From: Urechis unicinctus | Taxonomy: Eukaryota; Annelida; Polychaeta; Xenopneusta; Urechidae | DNA length: 64,000 bases | Direction of reading: 5' to 3' | Assembly (NCBI GenBank): GCA_034190875.2 | Contig: CM067344.1 | Location: 13,194,915 to 13,258,914 of the forward strand | Translations under genes and position numbers: made by a program | Shown: piece after piece, positions 28,425 through 43,428 of the stretch | Layout of the letters: every line of letters begins with the position of its first letter | How positions within the stretch are numbered: position 1 is the first letter of the stretch | Notes under the pieces: model-generated | Told to the model about the DNA's origin: nothing | The model's input: only the letters and a program-made list of their open reading frames with translations | Database searches by the model: none

Positions 28425-29125
28425 CACATATTATATGTGAATCAATTAATTAGATACATATATATGTAGATATGTATATATACATGCATACAATTAAATA
28501 GATGCATATCTATCTATATATGTCAATACATTTACATATATTGAAATATAAACATATATGAATATATATATATGCATATATATACATCAATATTCATATA
28601 TATGCATATATATATGAATATATATATTGATATATATATTTGCATATATATATATTCATGCATGTATATCTATATATATGCATAAATACATAAATATATA
28701 CGTACATATACAAATGTATATGTTTGTGCTTATTTTTCTATATATATGTTTAATAATGTAATTTTTTGTATATATGTGTATGTATATATATATGTACATA
28801 TATGCATATATATATATATGTGTATATACGATCATTTTATGCACATATAAATATATATCTATATTCATATTTATATGTATATATATACATATATGTATAT
28901 GTATATATATATATAAGTATATATATATACATATATATATCTATATGTATGTATATATATATATCTATATGTATATATATACATATATATGTATATATAT
29001 GCATATATATGTATATATATATAAATATATACATATCTGTGCATATATAGATATATAAATAAATATGAATATAAGTGTATATATATATATATATATATAT
29101 TTCTGTACACATATATACATATATA

Positions 29126-29186
<61 letters not shown>

Positions 29187-29193
29187 TTATTTG
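28013..29193. repeat. TA-rich satellite-like block, about 1.2 kb
   Basis: Almost entirely TA with scattered C/G forming TACATATA, TGCATATA and TGTATATA variants. Many long open frames on both strands (Tyr-Ile repeats) are artefacts. A GT-rich segment follows at about 29195-29240. Confidence 0.95.
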
Positions 29194-29240
29194 TATATGT
29201 ATGTGTGTGCATATGTGTGTGCGTATCATTGTGTGTATAA

Positions 29241-30646
29241 GTACTCTTTTGTTTGGCTTTGTCAACGACAAAATAGAGCTACTTTAAAAGTGCGATTCAC
29301 AAAGACACATAGTGCGACTATACTTTTGACTTAAATCCAAATGGTGACTATGATTGATCGCTGTATTGATCAGCTAGGTATATATCAATCAAAACTGGCA
29401 CCCCCAGCATACTTTATCACAATGGTCTCAATCCTGATTTTTTGCCATTATCGATATTAGTGGGCTCACACAAGCACGAATCAATAGCAATCAATTGAAT
29501 GGGGCTTCGACAACATTATGCTGAGAAGGAAAACGTCATAAGACGTACGGTGAATTAATGAGTTGCTTCGCCTTGCCACGCGTTAAAGCATAAAAATAAC
29601 AGTGCATAGACCATTGACTGATGAAGCATTAGATTTCAGCCTAGTATAAACACTTGCGACCTGCTCTTTTGTAGCATGGGAACAGTTTATCACTCACTTG
29701 ATCGTGTCTTGTTGTGCCAAAGTAAAGTGGTTAACCCACGGGCGCTCGATTCCCCACGCCAAGCTATTGCGACGAACATGCCCGTGATTAAACGCGAATT
29801 ACTAATCGTTTGGAAGCTGATCATCAAGGACGGAATGCTTGATTGTCGAAAAGATTCTATCGAGTATCAAAAAAACACATTGCAATGTATTTTGTCACAG
29901 GTTAAAGATATAGATTTCGCGTGTGCAATTTGTGGACAGTTTACTTGAAAAACAGAATATTGTTGTACGTACGCTACCAGATTGTTTGCTTAACTATTTT
30001 GCCGGCTATAACGCAAAATAAGCACTTAGATTCACGACCCATTTCCGAACTTAATCATTTCATGAACCTTTATTTTTATGCGTACCTGTCATTTCTCGTC
30101 TGACATAGTTTGTGTTATCAAAGGCGGTCTTTTAAATGGACGTTTGTATGCACTCCTCGCAATAAGGGACGACACAAAAAGTGTGGATTAAAATATTGTT
30201 TCTAGTAAGAGGTATGTAACAGGGATGGAATTACTAATGGATCGATGGGTTATATACAAAAACCCATAGATCATGGTTTAGCAAACAAACTCACACCAGA
30301 AAACATTCCTGCTAGCAGAGAACTTATAGCGCAGTATTTACCCAATACGTCTGATGGACTATTCGTCAATATATCACCACTTAGCCTTACAATGAAAAAT
30401 ACTTTGTCCACTCGATGGTTTGTGTCAATTATCGACGTTACAATTCTAAAATGCACATTTGTGAAGACACTGCTACTCCTAAGAAGCTCCATGGAAGGAG
30501 GTCAGGGAATATTGTAAAAAGCTTGTGATTGGTTAAAGACTTAAATATCTCAGCAGCATTCGCCCCTTTTATCTCTGACTAAACTATGTAAACTATAATC
30601 AGCCATCAGACCTTGTGTTCGCATGCGCGTGGACGCAATGATATTT
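29241..30646. other. No gene supported
   Basis: Three open frames of about 60-90 codons (near 29676, 29921 and 30245) show no recognisable domain, and no splice sites link them convincingly. Confidence 0.5.
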
Positions 30647-30797
30647 ACGCGCACATGCACACACACACAAACACACACACACACACAAACACAACACACA
30701 TACACACACTCACACACACTCATCACACACAAACACACACACTCAAACACACACGCACTCACACACACACAAACACGCACACACACATACACAGACA
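30647..30797. repeat. (CA)n microsatellite, imperfect
   Basis: CA repeats with A, T and G interruptions. The Thr-His and Val-Cys repeat frames on the two strands are artefacts. Confidence 0.95.
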
Positions 30798-32812
<2,015 letters not shown>

Positions 32813-33618
32813 GTTTTCGTATTGTCCATCATCATCAACTCTCAACACATGTATACATTACTGCTATATGGCTTGCCATCTGACAAATAATGCAACGGCT
32901 TTTTGCACATTCCATATGCCTTACAAACACATATTACTCGCCTTTATGCTTCACCCGAGAAGCACTATAATTATTACTTTAGGGCATGAACAGCAACCAA
33001 TTTGTCAGCCGGGGGAGTTATGTGCATTAACCATTCACCGGTGTTTAGATTCTGTTATCTCAGGCTTCTGGGTTATCCACCACATTCGGCACGCTGATGA
33101 TATAAGACATGTGTGAATTCGTGATCGAATTTGTTAACCTGTGTGTGTCGACATAATCTAGTCGTCCGTTACAAATTTGAATGTCGCATATGGTGGTGAA
33201 TAAAATTTCATCCAAATAATGCCAATTGACTACATCAATTTTTATGAAACTGAACCACCTAGCACTATAAAGGCAGGGAAAAACGATGAATCGCAAACCC
33301 ATTACAGCTATGCTGATGGTGAAAGTTTCTACTATTGAGAGCGACATAGCAGTGAGAAACTACCATGCAGGGAAATCACTGGATACTGTGAATGACTATT
33401 TACATTTGTAAATACCTAGAGGCTGATATGTAGATGCAGCTAAAGAATATTCTTTACACTGAATTTAAGGCCTGTCGTGGCAAGCTCGTCAACACTACAG
33501 ACCATAGTCAGGGGAATAATAATTATTCCCCAAAAATATTGCAATAGCATTATCAGTGAGTTTTGAAAATGGAACACATCCATATAAAATTATGCCCTTC
33601 TATGATACACACACACCC

Positions 33619-33767
33619 ACAACTTATATATTTATATGTATACATATAAGTATATTTATATATATATTGACATATATATAAATATATGTACATATATATA
33701 TATATCTACATGTATATAAATATATATATATACATATAAATATACATATATACATTTATATATATAC

Positions 33768-33840
<73 letters not shown>
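33619..33840. repeat. (TA)n microsatellite with interruptions
   Basis: A TA-rich left half with TACA/TAAA variants and a perfect TA run from about 33781 to 33839. Confidence 0.95.
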
Positions 33841-33841
<1 letters not shown>

Positions 33842-34521
33842 AAATGTTATTATGAATGACATGCAAAGATTTTGTTGGAGATCACGTTGAACCCCAACTG
33901 AGACAAGATAACCTGGTCCAGGCGGCATTTCCAATTTAAATTCTCTACCTCAATAAGTGTAATAATCATTTTGGTCGACATACAAGCATTACACTGGGTG
34001 CGTGTAAGACAATTTGGGCTTGCATTATGATATTCTACACCCCCCCACCTCTACGTCTAGCACCTATGGCACCACTTTCTATATCGCTCAATCAGTTAAT
34101 CTTGACATTCAAGAATTAAGTCCGTGCAATTTTGCAACATTATGTTGCCATGGTTAGAAATATTTTTTTTAAATTAAAAAACTTATGGCTGGTGGCCGGC
34201 CCCCAGATCACAGAAACTCGCCCTACTATTGTTGCCGCCTTAGCATTGAATCTGGATGGTTTACATTTTTAGATTGACGTCGGAAGACAGTGGAGCTGGT
34301 AATAAGCTTGAAAACACAAGCGGCGTAAAACATATTCGACTTCATAATTGCAATAGCCATAACAAAGCGAATACCGTTTTTTACGTAATTGAAATATTGC
34401 TGTGCACTTGTATCAGGATAATATTAGGGCACGGATAAGGCGGAAATGCTTATTTCCTTTAATAAGTAGTTATTAACATTGTTTCGGGTAGTTTTGCTGA
34501 TTGACCACTTAACCACGTGCT

Positions 34522-34719
34522 GCAGCAATATAATCAATGACATATAGTTCCATTATAACGCAGAGACACCCTTCATTGTTGCTCCTATGTCAAGAAAACA
34601 GTATGAAAAAGTCGAATACATGTTAGAAATACATTTTGTGTTAATAGATAATGCTGCATGGCTCATGAATGAAGCAGGGTAGGTAAACAGCAACCTATCA
34701 TGGTACTGATCAGGATACG
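34522..34719. repeat. Dispersed direct repeat, copy 2 (first copy at 1-217)
   Basis: This copy matches the first 217 bases of the window in the same orientation and stops at the sequence GATCAGGATAC. After that point the two loci are unrelated, which gives one true border of the element. A long (TA)n tract begins about 130 bp further on. Confidence 0.8.
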
Positions 34720-34846
34720 ATGTGATCATGTGATGAACAATAAGATTTTCATATAAAGCGCATTGTGTGACTCACGTCCGATGAATCGACGACAGCGAAT
34801 ATGGGTTATATGTTACACGGTTTACTCTATGGGGGTTGGTGGGGAT

Positions 34847-35023
<177 letters not shown>

Positions 35024-35814
35024 TAATTGATAAACACAGTGGTTTGATATCAATTTTCGTATATAACACATAGTAGGACATATGGTTAATAACACATCCG
35101 CAAAAATTCCATATTACTTTTATACAGGAAACAACCGATTCCCACGTATTGTTACCTCTTCCATTATTCCAAGGCGGTACAAACGCTTATTCATATTCAC
35201 ATCAATATTTCTTTACACAAGAGTTTGCAGGACTAGAAATGAACGTAAGCAAGCTTATTTTTCGTCCTATGTGGTATAAAAGGTTGCAGCTGCGTTGTCA
35301 GTGTTCGCTGTGTTCCCGGGTTTTGGATGGCCAGATGTATTATCCATATTTCGTGAAAAAAAGTGCTGTGTTCCGACAGCCTGTAAGTGAATCTGCCACA
35401 AAACGCCGTCATCCTGTAAGACCTACGAAGTAATAAAACCTGATGTTGGTCTATTGGGCTAATAACCACGTACAAAATGCGGTGTAAGAAGATGGAAGGA
35501 GCTATTTGTAACACAGTGAGGTGAGTGATATTTGAGCTAAAGTTGACATGTGATATTCGAATGTTGTCATCGATGTTTTTTTCCACCTTGAAATTTACAA
35601 CTCTTTGCTGTGATATTCTTTTCTGATATAATAAGACCTGAACAAATTTGTAACTGTTAGCAATTCCTGCCCACGATATACAATATAGATGAAGTTCTAT
35701 GCTTTATCGCAGGAGAATATTTTGGTGGCGACAACTAAATTATGCAATAACTTCATATTTAATCTGTCGATTAACCGAAAACATGCCAAGAATGTTTAAA
35801 GATACCATATTATA
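35024..35814. other. No gene supported
   Basis: The overlapping open frames at 35149-35433 (plus) and 35233-35586 (minus) have no recognisable domain. A 25-bp segment at about 35437 (CCTGATGTTGGTCTATTGGG...) recurs with two changes at about 49718. Confidence 0.5.
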
Positions 35815-35950
35815 CCGGTGCACAGAACAGCAAACTAGTTAGTTGACTAATTCATTAACCATATACTTGCGCAAGTTAACGCAACTGTTCCATCATGCTG
35901 TGATTCAATCACAAATCGTTCTGGCAAAATGCTACCTGTGATATCAGCCA

Positions 35951-36023
35951 ATCATCGTAATCATCATCATCATCATCATCATCATCGTCTTCATCGTCAT
36001 CATCATCATCATCATCATCATAA
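35951..36023. repeat. (ATC)n microsatellite
   Basis: ATC/CGT trinucleotide repeat. A shorter version (51965-51985) occupies the same place in the right copy of the segmental duplication, so the tract is older than the duplication. Confidence 0.95.
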
Positions 36024-36299
36024 ATATGGCAATTGTTCATTCATAGTTCATTTCTTGAATAGCTATGGTCCAAATAATGCAGAGGCCTTAAATTTGTGAG
36101 ACAGAGTTTACTTGTGCACGAATATACAGCATTGAATACCATGTTGTAATAATTTGCTGTACACATGCATTGCTCAACCCGTTCCAGCAAAATATAAGCT
36201 CAGCTAGCGCCTCTGCCGTTCTCTGGGTTATCTTACATTATATAATATCAAGCCTAATACGATAGATTTTTATTGGGGTCATTTTCTGTTGCATCATTT

Positions 36300-36800
36300 G
36301 GATCAATTATCAAAAAGTGATTCAAATCGTATCCATTGATAGATTGATGTATATTAATGGCATTGCTTGGTGTCCTATGCTGCAACGTAACAACCTCCGC
36401 CGTCTAGTGTCACTAGACTGCCGTGATAAGTAACCTACCGCAATGTTGATTACCAACGAAATCCACTCTTCAAAAATAGCGAATGTTCTTGCCAAGTCAG
36501 ATTCCAGACTAGCAATCTTAATCTGATGCAATGTGTCTCCGTCTGCATGTTGATCTCCATTCTTACTCCATACACGGTTCACGGGCATCATTCACCTGGC
36601 AATTTATGTCCATGCTACGGTGCTTGTAATCGATCAGATTCTATCTGAGTCTATCGTCCCGTGAGACAAGATGTCATAGAACAACATTCGTGACTCTGTC
36701 AGTTGTAAATGTCTAGTTTAATGATGTTATCAATCTATCCATGTTAATTTTATTTGAAACTTGTGAGAAATCAGAACAATGGACTGTTAACTACACACAG
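36300..36800. repeat. Inverted repeat arm (partner about 57870-58330)
   Basis: The minus strand of this segment matches the plus strand of 57870-58330. Both arms can be read as a short frame beginning MMPVNRVWSKNGDQHADG and ending before a GTAGGT that could act as a splice donor. The arms differ at many codons, mostly replacing amino acids, so the frame does not look constrained. Confidence 0.8.
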
Positions 36801-37024
36801 GAATACCACCAGTAAACATGCTTAACATGGTTGGCACTGAAAAGTTAGGGAACATAAGACTCGCGACTCTGCCTGTTGTAAATGTCTAGATTTAATGATG
36901 TTTTCAATCTATCCAAGTTAATTTTATTTGACATTTATGAGAGATCAGATCAATGGACTATTAACTACACACAAGTAAACATGCTTAAGATGGTTGACGC
37001 TGAAAAGTTAGGGAACATAAGACC
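36689..37024. repeat. Tandem duplication, unit about 174 bp, two copies
   Basis: 36689-36862 and 36863-37024 share TTGTAAATGTCTAG, AATCTATCCA, AATGGACT, CTACACACA and GAAAAGTTAGGGAACATAAG. The second unit has lost about 12 bp near the end. The second copy includes a random 60-codon frame. Confidence 0.85.
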
Positions 37025-37521
37025 ATTTTACATGGTTCCAATTGACTTAATCATATGCGTTTAAGTCAAGGCGGCAAAGAATGATCATGTAGGAAGGTGA
37101 AAGATCATGTTACCCATATATGGGACATCTGTACCAATCAGGAGAAAAACTTACCTCATGTCCTCAAATTAAACGAAGTTGTGCGCTGGGTTCAATTAAG
37201 CAAACTTAACGTTTTGGTTCCGTGCATAGAGACACCAGTCGCATGTAGAAATAGCCATAAGCTTAGACGTCTTATTTCTGTAGTTAGTTAGAGTGTTTGC
37301 TGATGAGAAACTGAACTTATACACATTATGCTAAATAATACCAACTCCATTGAGGACTCTATGGCCGAGGACTGTTCCACACAAGCCCACGGATATAGGC
37401 GCATATATGAATCACTGAAAACTATAATGTTTGGTTTGAGGGTCTTTAAGTCGTAACCAAATTCTCACCATCGTGAGAACTTTGGACATGCTTCCAACTA
37501 CCATTTTGTTGCATGATCATT

Positions 37522-39076
37522 TCAAAAGACATATCCAAGTCTTCGTATTACTGCTTTACAAATGTCATCTATTTTGACTTTAACTTCTGTGTTCATTGAT
37601 GTTCTCCATTTACGCATGGCTAGCGTGGAATCTCTGGCCGTGCTATATGTAGCATTATGCTTATCCGGCCTGTGTGTGTTTAACTCAAGCCAATGCAGTA
37701 TATTCTGAGGAATCTTCAATCCCAGGAAATTATACACTCGTTGGGCTGTAATATTGGCATCCAAGGCCAGGTCTTCGTATCTGAGTTCCACAAATCTCTC
37801 TGAATGTGTACTTTGATAGCTCCGAGATATTTCTAGCTCGTCTAGCATTCTTGCACAAGTTGTTTTGGCGTCTTCCATGATGTCCCCGCGATTGACTTGA
37901 TTTCTCGAGAGAAGCATACCTCTTGGTTCCCGAATATAGTAGATCACAAACACATCTGGATCCAACTGCCACAAATATTCGACCAGATTCAGCGGCGCAC
38001 GAATGACCTTTATTGCTGCTATCGTAGACGTGGAACATGCAGATTTCAACAGTGGGACGCATGAATCGAATCGGCTTCCACCTGCTCGACCTGGTACGCG
38101 TTCGCCGGCCATGCATGCTCTATAACGTTGTGATTTAACAGTCCTTTTAACGAACGGGTCCCGCAATATATCGTCTTGCACAGAATTTAGCTGGCACTGT
38201 AATAGGTTTTTAAGGGTATCAGCGACAATGTATTGATAGTTGGCGTCCATCAACCTGAAAAGTGAATATATGTATGCGTGCTTGAGGTAGTGTTTCGTAA
38301 ACAAACAAAATGACAATAACAATCGTCTAATTGACATGGACGAAATCATCTGAATCCAAAATACACCATCGCATGATTGACAAAAACATAATCATTAAAT
38401 TTCAGAATTCTTACGCTACCCACGTCATCTCACTATTACAAATGATGAGAGTTTCACTAGCGGAAATATGTATGCGGGTCTGTATGAATAAATCGAAGCT
38501 CCTGCTTTTGGAAGGCACTAGTTGAATGTTGGGACCAAGTTTGACTGGCACAACTTACTTGATTTCGCCGTTCCCCACCATGAAGGCCGACACTTTGGTA
38601 TTGTTTTCTTTGTCTATTCCGCTGTTCTGCTTATTCACCACCCGGAGCGGCTCGAACCAGTAAAATGCCTCTGCATTCTGATTAAATAGCTGTCCAAGAA
38701 ATGAGGAGCCACCCCTGTAATATGTGACAAGAAGTACCTTGGTTACTTTTCTGGGAAGCGTGTATGAATTGGTAGTATTGAAGCTGTAAGCACTCATCAA
38801 CGTGCTAGAACCAATATCAGCCGCTGTGCCAGCTTTACTGGGAGTCCATGTAGAATTGCTGTCGATGTGTAAAACTGAGAGACCATTTAAATCTTCGTCC
38901 TTAGCTTTCAAACCCTTCCATGAGAAGACAGCGAGGGTATCTCCAACTTTTCTTCTGAAATAGTGTATATGCATTGAATTTTCCGTCACCCGCGTTTGCA
39001 ATAAAACGAAGAATAATGAAACTACAAAAATCCCCAAGCCCATCGCCACAAAGCTCTCTCGTCCACGATGACCCAT
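37522..39076 (-). CDS. Carbohydrate (Gal/GalNAc/GlcNAc) 6-O-sulfotransferase, copy A
   Basis: Two exons on the minus strand: 39076-38559 and 38254-37522, joined AA|G in a Lys codon, with donor GTAAGT and acceptor TTTTCAG. The product is 416 residues, a usual length for CHST1-7-type enzymes. The start is the ATG at 39076; the TTG two codons upstream is not used. Residues 9-26 are a hydrophobic anchor (type II, Golgi), followed by a stem with Asn-X-Ser/Thr sites. The 5'-phosphosulfate loop is TYYRGGSSFLGQLF (about 118-131) with WFEPL after it. The 3'-phosphate motif is YIREPRGMLLSR (about 279-290), where the family usually has RDPR. These motifs define PAPS-dependent transfer of sulfate to the 6-OH of a sugar in glycans or glycosaminoglycans; the acceptor sugar cannot be told from sequence. 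The frame is open throughout. A paralogue (copy B) lies about 16 kb away. Confidence 0.92.
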
Positions 39077-39659
39077 GATCAAGCTTGGTTGTCTAATGGA
39101 AGCAAATAGAGATCGGGCAGTCCTAATAAAATACAGCTGGACACGAGCTATTTAATGTGACCTGATCAGCGCAGTCGATATTCTGTACTTCACCGTGGCA
39201 GATTTGAACCAACACGGGCAAAGGGCGTCGTAACGGGAGAGATTTGATACTAGGCGGAATAATCAAGTCCGCTCTTATGTAATAATGAAATAAATGCACC
39301 TATCAACTGACAACCTCGAATCAATTAGCGTTCAACTTGACACCAGTTTATGCAGCGAATTATTCAATTACAGCCCGATTCAGCATACACTTTGAATACA
39401 GGCCTATGATTGAATACAAGCAGATGCTTACTTGTTATAGCCGATGGCTGGTACGACTTGACGGAAGCTAGGTCTGTCTCAGTGAAACATACTACATGGT
39501 GTGTCGAGGGTGTTTAGTAACCTCATAATGTTACTGTTGGAACGTTTGTGGAGGCCTTATTCAAGAAAACGCTGAGCTGGTCCGTCGCCTCACTCAGGAT
39601 GCCATTCACATTGACTCAAATCAGTAGCCCGCTTCAACAGCCATATTCGGCAACTAAAA

Positions 39660-41430
39660 TTATTCCTGGATAACAAATAATATTAAATTACATTCAACGG
39701 GGTGCGCAGAAAATTTTGCGTGATAATTAACTATATTGTTGACGGTTATGTCCACATTGTCAGTCATAACGACCAAATGATCATGTCTGAGAATGTTAAT
39801 CTTAGTAATCAATCGATATTGAGATGAGGTTTGATGGCGATACATACTAGCAAACCAGCTGCGTACATGGGTCGTTGTATCCAGTCAAATAGTTGGCAAG
39901 CAGACGTGTTGCTAATGAAAATGTATCAAGCTCTTATAGAAACAAATCAGTCCTTTTATACCCGACAACCTCGCTGCTCATTTTGCATTGGTTCACTGCT
40001 CCACAGGATCCAATCTGTTGGATAGCATCTTGACAAATGAAGTGTTCGGGTAATTTGCTAAAAGCGACTAAATCTTCCACAATTAGACCATGCCTTATTA
40101 AGAGTATCATATAGTGCAACGTCTTTGGTTGAAATGGTGCAATATTATTAATCCTTTGTTTAAACTTGGTTTACAGCACGGCCGCATCGCACGACCTCTG
40201 AACAGCCAGCGCAGACCATCAATAAATAATCGTATATTATCTGAGGCTACTAATGGCATTTATACGGTATGTATTTAACTTGGAGCAGCTTCCTTCGATG
40301 AGATATACAGTTTTGAATATCATCAGCAATACATCGTATCTATTATGCAGAAACTTTAGTTCCAATTACACAGAAAGTCCGCTGTGATGAAGCACCTTCC
40401 TTCTGTTATCTAATTATTATCTGCACACGCTTACTTAATCAGAACAACTTCGTTCATATCAAATCAGGATATACAACATATTACTATGTTGGTGTCTGCT
40501 TCGTCAATGTTAATGATAGAATACTTTAGTAGGTGACTTTCAGACGAAACTAGCATGACGCTAATGTTTCTAATTGGCAAACCTTATCATGGCGTGCTCC
40601 GAAATCGCCTTTGTATCATCATATTCTATGGCGCAAGTGGTAGTGTCCACATGCGTGGCTATTGTTTAACAAGACCGTGTGCTTGCTCAACGTGGAACTA
40701 CAGTTATGGAAGGTAAGTCTCCATGTGGTTAATATATGCTCTGAAATTGCGCGGGATTAATCTGGGACAGTACCTCCTTAATGTTATCATTTATGGCGCA
40801 TCATTGCATCGGCAGAGGTTACGTAACATGGCAACGGCATGATATTTAAGATGGTGTGAAAATCACTAGGGCTTGTGTTTCTGGTCGGGATTAGAAACTC
40901 ATAGAATAACCCTAGAGAGTTCGTAATAGATATTGCAGTATTAATTCGTTGAAGCTTATGGAGGAACCACTCCCGAATAACCTGTGTGCATCTATAATCA
41001 TGAACGCCATCTTTTTTTCTGAGTATACTAATCAACTTATGTAATGAAGCCACGAGGGAGACACATACCGAATCAGGATAGCGCAGGTCGAATCAAGAAA
41101 GCGCAGAAAACGCATGTGCGCCTTGCAACTGCAATTTCTCTCTCGTGTTCTGCTCTTGCCCTAATGCTTGCTCCTGCGCAAACCAACTACATGCATAATA
41201 TATGGCAGGTGCTCAAGTAACTCCACGCTGCCACCTAAAATGACAATGCCTCAATTATCGGAAGAGATACCCAGCAGGTGGTTCGTGAGCACTTAAGCTT
41301 TGCATTATGCATATCGTGCTGACCACATCATGTTCATGCATTACAGCAGCGAATGTGTCATTATTTCCTCTCAGAGGAGTTGCTGGTTAAGAATCGTATT
41401 TAAGAATGCGCATATCCGCCATACATAATT
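39660..41430. repeat. Inverted repeat arm (partner about 56390-57580)
   Basis: The reverse complement of 56390-57580 matches this segment with gaps. Landmarks: CAAATAATATTRAATTACAT (39664), AATAGTTGGCRAGCAGACGTG (39888), GGATAGCAT.TTGACAAATGAAGT (40020), TGTGTGCATCTATAATCATGAAC (40981), and the CTCTCAGAGGAGTTG block (41370). This copy is about 0.6 kb longer, so one arm has gained or lost sequence. No gene is seen in it. Confidence 0.85.
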
Positions 41431-42582
41431 CAGAGCGTTCTTTCTTAGTAGCATCTGTGTCATCACACGTGGGGTCCGACAACGCGTTAACATCATTTGG
41501 TTAATAATAACTAAGATGAAATGGCTCCTCACATCGAGTTGTGACACCATAAAACCGTTACCTTACTGTTCTTACGAATACGGCTTTAAAATATGCGTCT
41601 TATCTGACTGTAACGCATTGCACTACTGTAGTTATTCCATGCAAGCCATTTCCCAGGCGCTCATGGACTATATCATTTTAATACCTTGCCACATGTTAAC
41701 AGGATATTCTGGGTTTACGCCTTTGTAAAAAATGTTTATCAAATGCTCTTCGATGCACGCATATTCAATTTATCACATTAAAGGTTAACCTGTCTCAGTT
41801 TACGACAAGATCTTTTAATAACGCGTTCTTGGCCGTCACCAACAGTGACAACATCACCGTCGCTATGACGGCGTACTGTTTGAGCCTAGTGCATCAAAAT
41901 CACGGGCCAACCAGTCCTGTGGAGGGGGCCAGCCGTATTCAATTAGAAAACACCGAGCTCTACATATTTACAAAAATTCATTTTATACATTACTGACTCA
42001 AATTTCAACTAGAGCTATCGCTTAGATTGTTTTACTTAATTCAACCAATGATAGACTACATAACACAAGTGAAATGATCTTAAGAAAAAAAAAGAAAAAA
42101 GTACAACTGTCATTTTGCTTGTCATTGTGTGTATGGATAACGATGAAATACGCTGTAGTGGAGACAAAAGCAATGGAAGCAATTCTGCTTAGTAAATCTC
42201 TTTTATGACCTTTGATAGCACATAAAAGCGCCAACCGTCGAGATCCGCTGCCTCGGGTGATCACCTCAACAAATGTGGAGCTGCATTTCCTCTCTCCTAA
42301 CTACATCCTCTTGTCTGTCACCTGGCTGCCGAATAGGACATAATCAGATGGGGATATCCAGGTGAAACGCTTTTTGACGTTAATCCTTAAACCGAAATAA
42401 AATAATTCATGGTCAGACAATCTATGCTACCACATTCTTTGTTCATACTTGTTGCAAGGTCTTTTGATTACCTGTTTTAGTGCTTCATTCCATTTACAAA
42501 TTAGAAGCGAGGAAATACCTTATAACTCACAAATTACAAACAACAACCATAGAAGAATGGCAATGATCACCTTCAATGGGTT
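41431..42582. other. No gene supported
   Basis: Short frames only (near 41516 and 42022), with no domains. An A-rich run lies at 42086-42101. Confidence 0.5.
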
Positions 42583-42751
<169 letters not shown>

Positions 42752-43213
42752 GGACCTGATTGTATTGTAATTAAACGTGACGATGCGAAGACGCGAAAAA
42801 TAGAGGGTGCAAATAGCTTATAGCTACGCTGCGAAGGCTAATACCGACTACCTATGCGTCCAGTATGTAAATGGATTAACTGCACGCCCATCGTTAGCTA
42901 AACTAAAATCATCAATCGCACATAGGTCTGTTGATCTTACATCGAGTGGATGTGCGTCTCGAGGGTTATGTTCAAGAGACGGATTCTTCAACCGCGACGA
43001 GCACTAACCGTAAGTGATAAAACAATCCATGTGATGTTTACACAGACGCTATGACAAGCAGTGCGCAGATGGCTTGTAAATATATTTTGTCGAGCGTAGG
43101 CGCGAAGGAGTCCTTTTGTGTTGCTATAAGCTATATGGTGAGAGGCTAACGAAACTGAGGGTAGCCAGCAAAAAGAGCGTATTTGTCAAAGACACAATGA
43201 AGAATTTGCTCGT

Positions 43214-43428
43214 CAAAGATTGAAGGTAGGAATCCGGCAATAAACAGTGTACTCTTCAAAGGTTGAAGGCGAAAAACTGGCAATCAATAGTTCACTAATC
43301 AAAGATAGAATGTGAGGAGCTGGCAATCAATAGTTCATCCATCAAAGATAAGATATAATAAGCTGGCAATCCATAGTTCACTAATGAAAGATAGAACGTG
43401 AGAAGCTGGCAATCAATAGTTCACTCAT
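43214..43428. repeat. Minisatellite: five 43-bp units
   Basis: Five head-to-tail units with consensus CAAAGATNGAANGTGANNAG followed by CTGGCAATCAATAGTTCACT and AAT. All are 43 bp, with no indels between units; the first unit is the most diverged and the inner ones are the most alike. A further partial unit may precede it at about 43188. No open frame is conserved through the array. Confidence 0.88.

Larger units (their letters stand above)
35815..39110. repeat. Segmental duplication, left copy (holds sulfotransferase A)
   Basis: This block matches about 51830-55620 in the same orientation. Shared landmarks: AAATCGTTCTGGCAAAATGC (35908 and 51927), an ATC-repeat tract, CAGCAAAATAT followed by GCTCAGCTAG (36184 and 52069), a TAGGGGAACAT-type block, the TTGAGACACCA-type block (37230 and 53683), and the whole two-exon sulfotransferase. 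The middle (36360-36690) does not match the right copy directly, but matches 57.9-58.3 kb in inverted orientation. Confidence 0.85.

Noticed and set aside
28766-29271. Several frames over 90 codons on both strands
   Set aside because: TA-rich low-complexity sequence only.
37730-38116. 128-codon minus-strand frame inside the sulfotransferase gene
   Set aside because: It is a shadow in another frame of exon 2; a similar shadow occurs in copy B at 54246-54548.
38254-38349. Upstream extension of the exon 2 frame (start MISSMSIRR) as the protein start of copy A
   Set aside because: It lies in the intron: the acceptor TTTTCAG at 38255 joins in frame to the exon 1 donor and gives a complete family-length protein.
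43214-43428. CRISPR-like array
   Set aside because: Units repeat over their full 43 bp with no unique spacers, and the sequence is eukaryotic.
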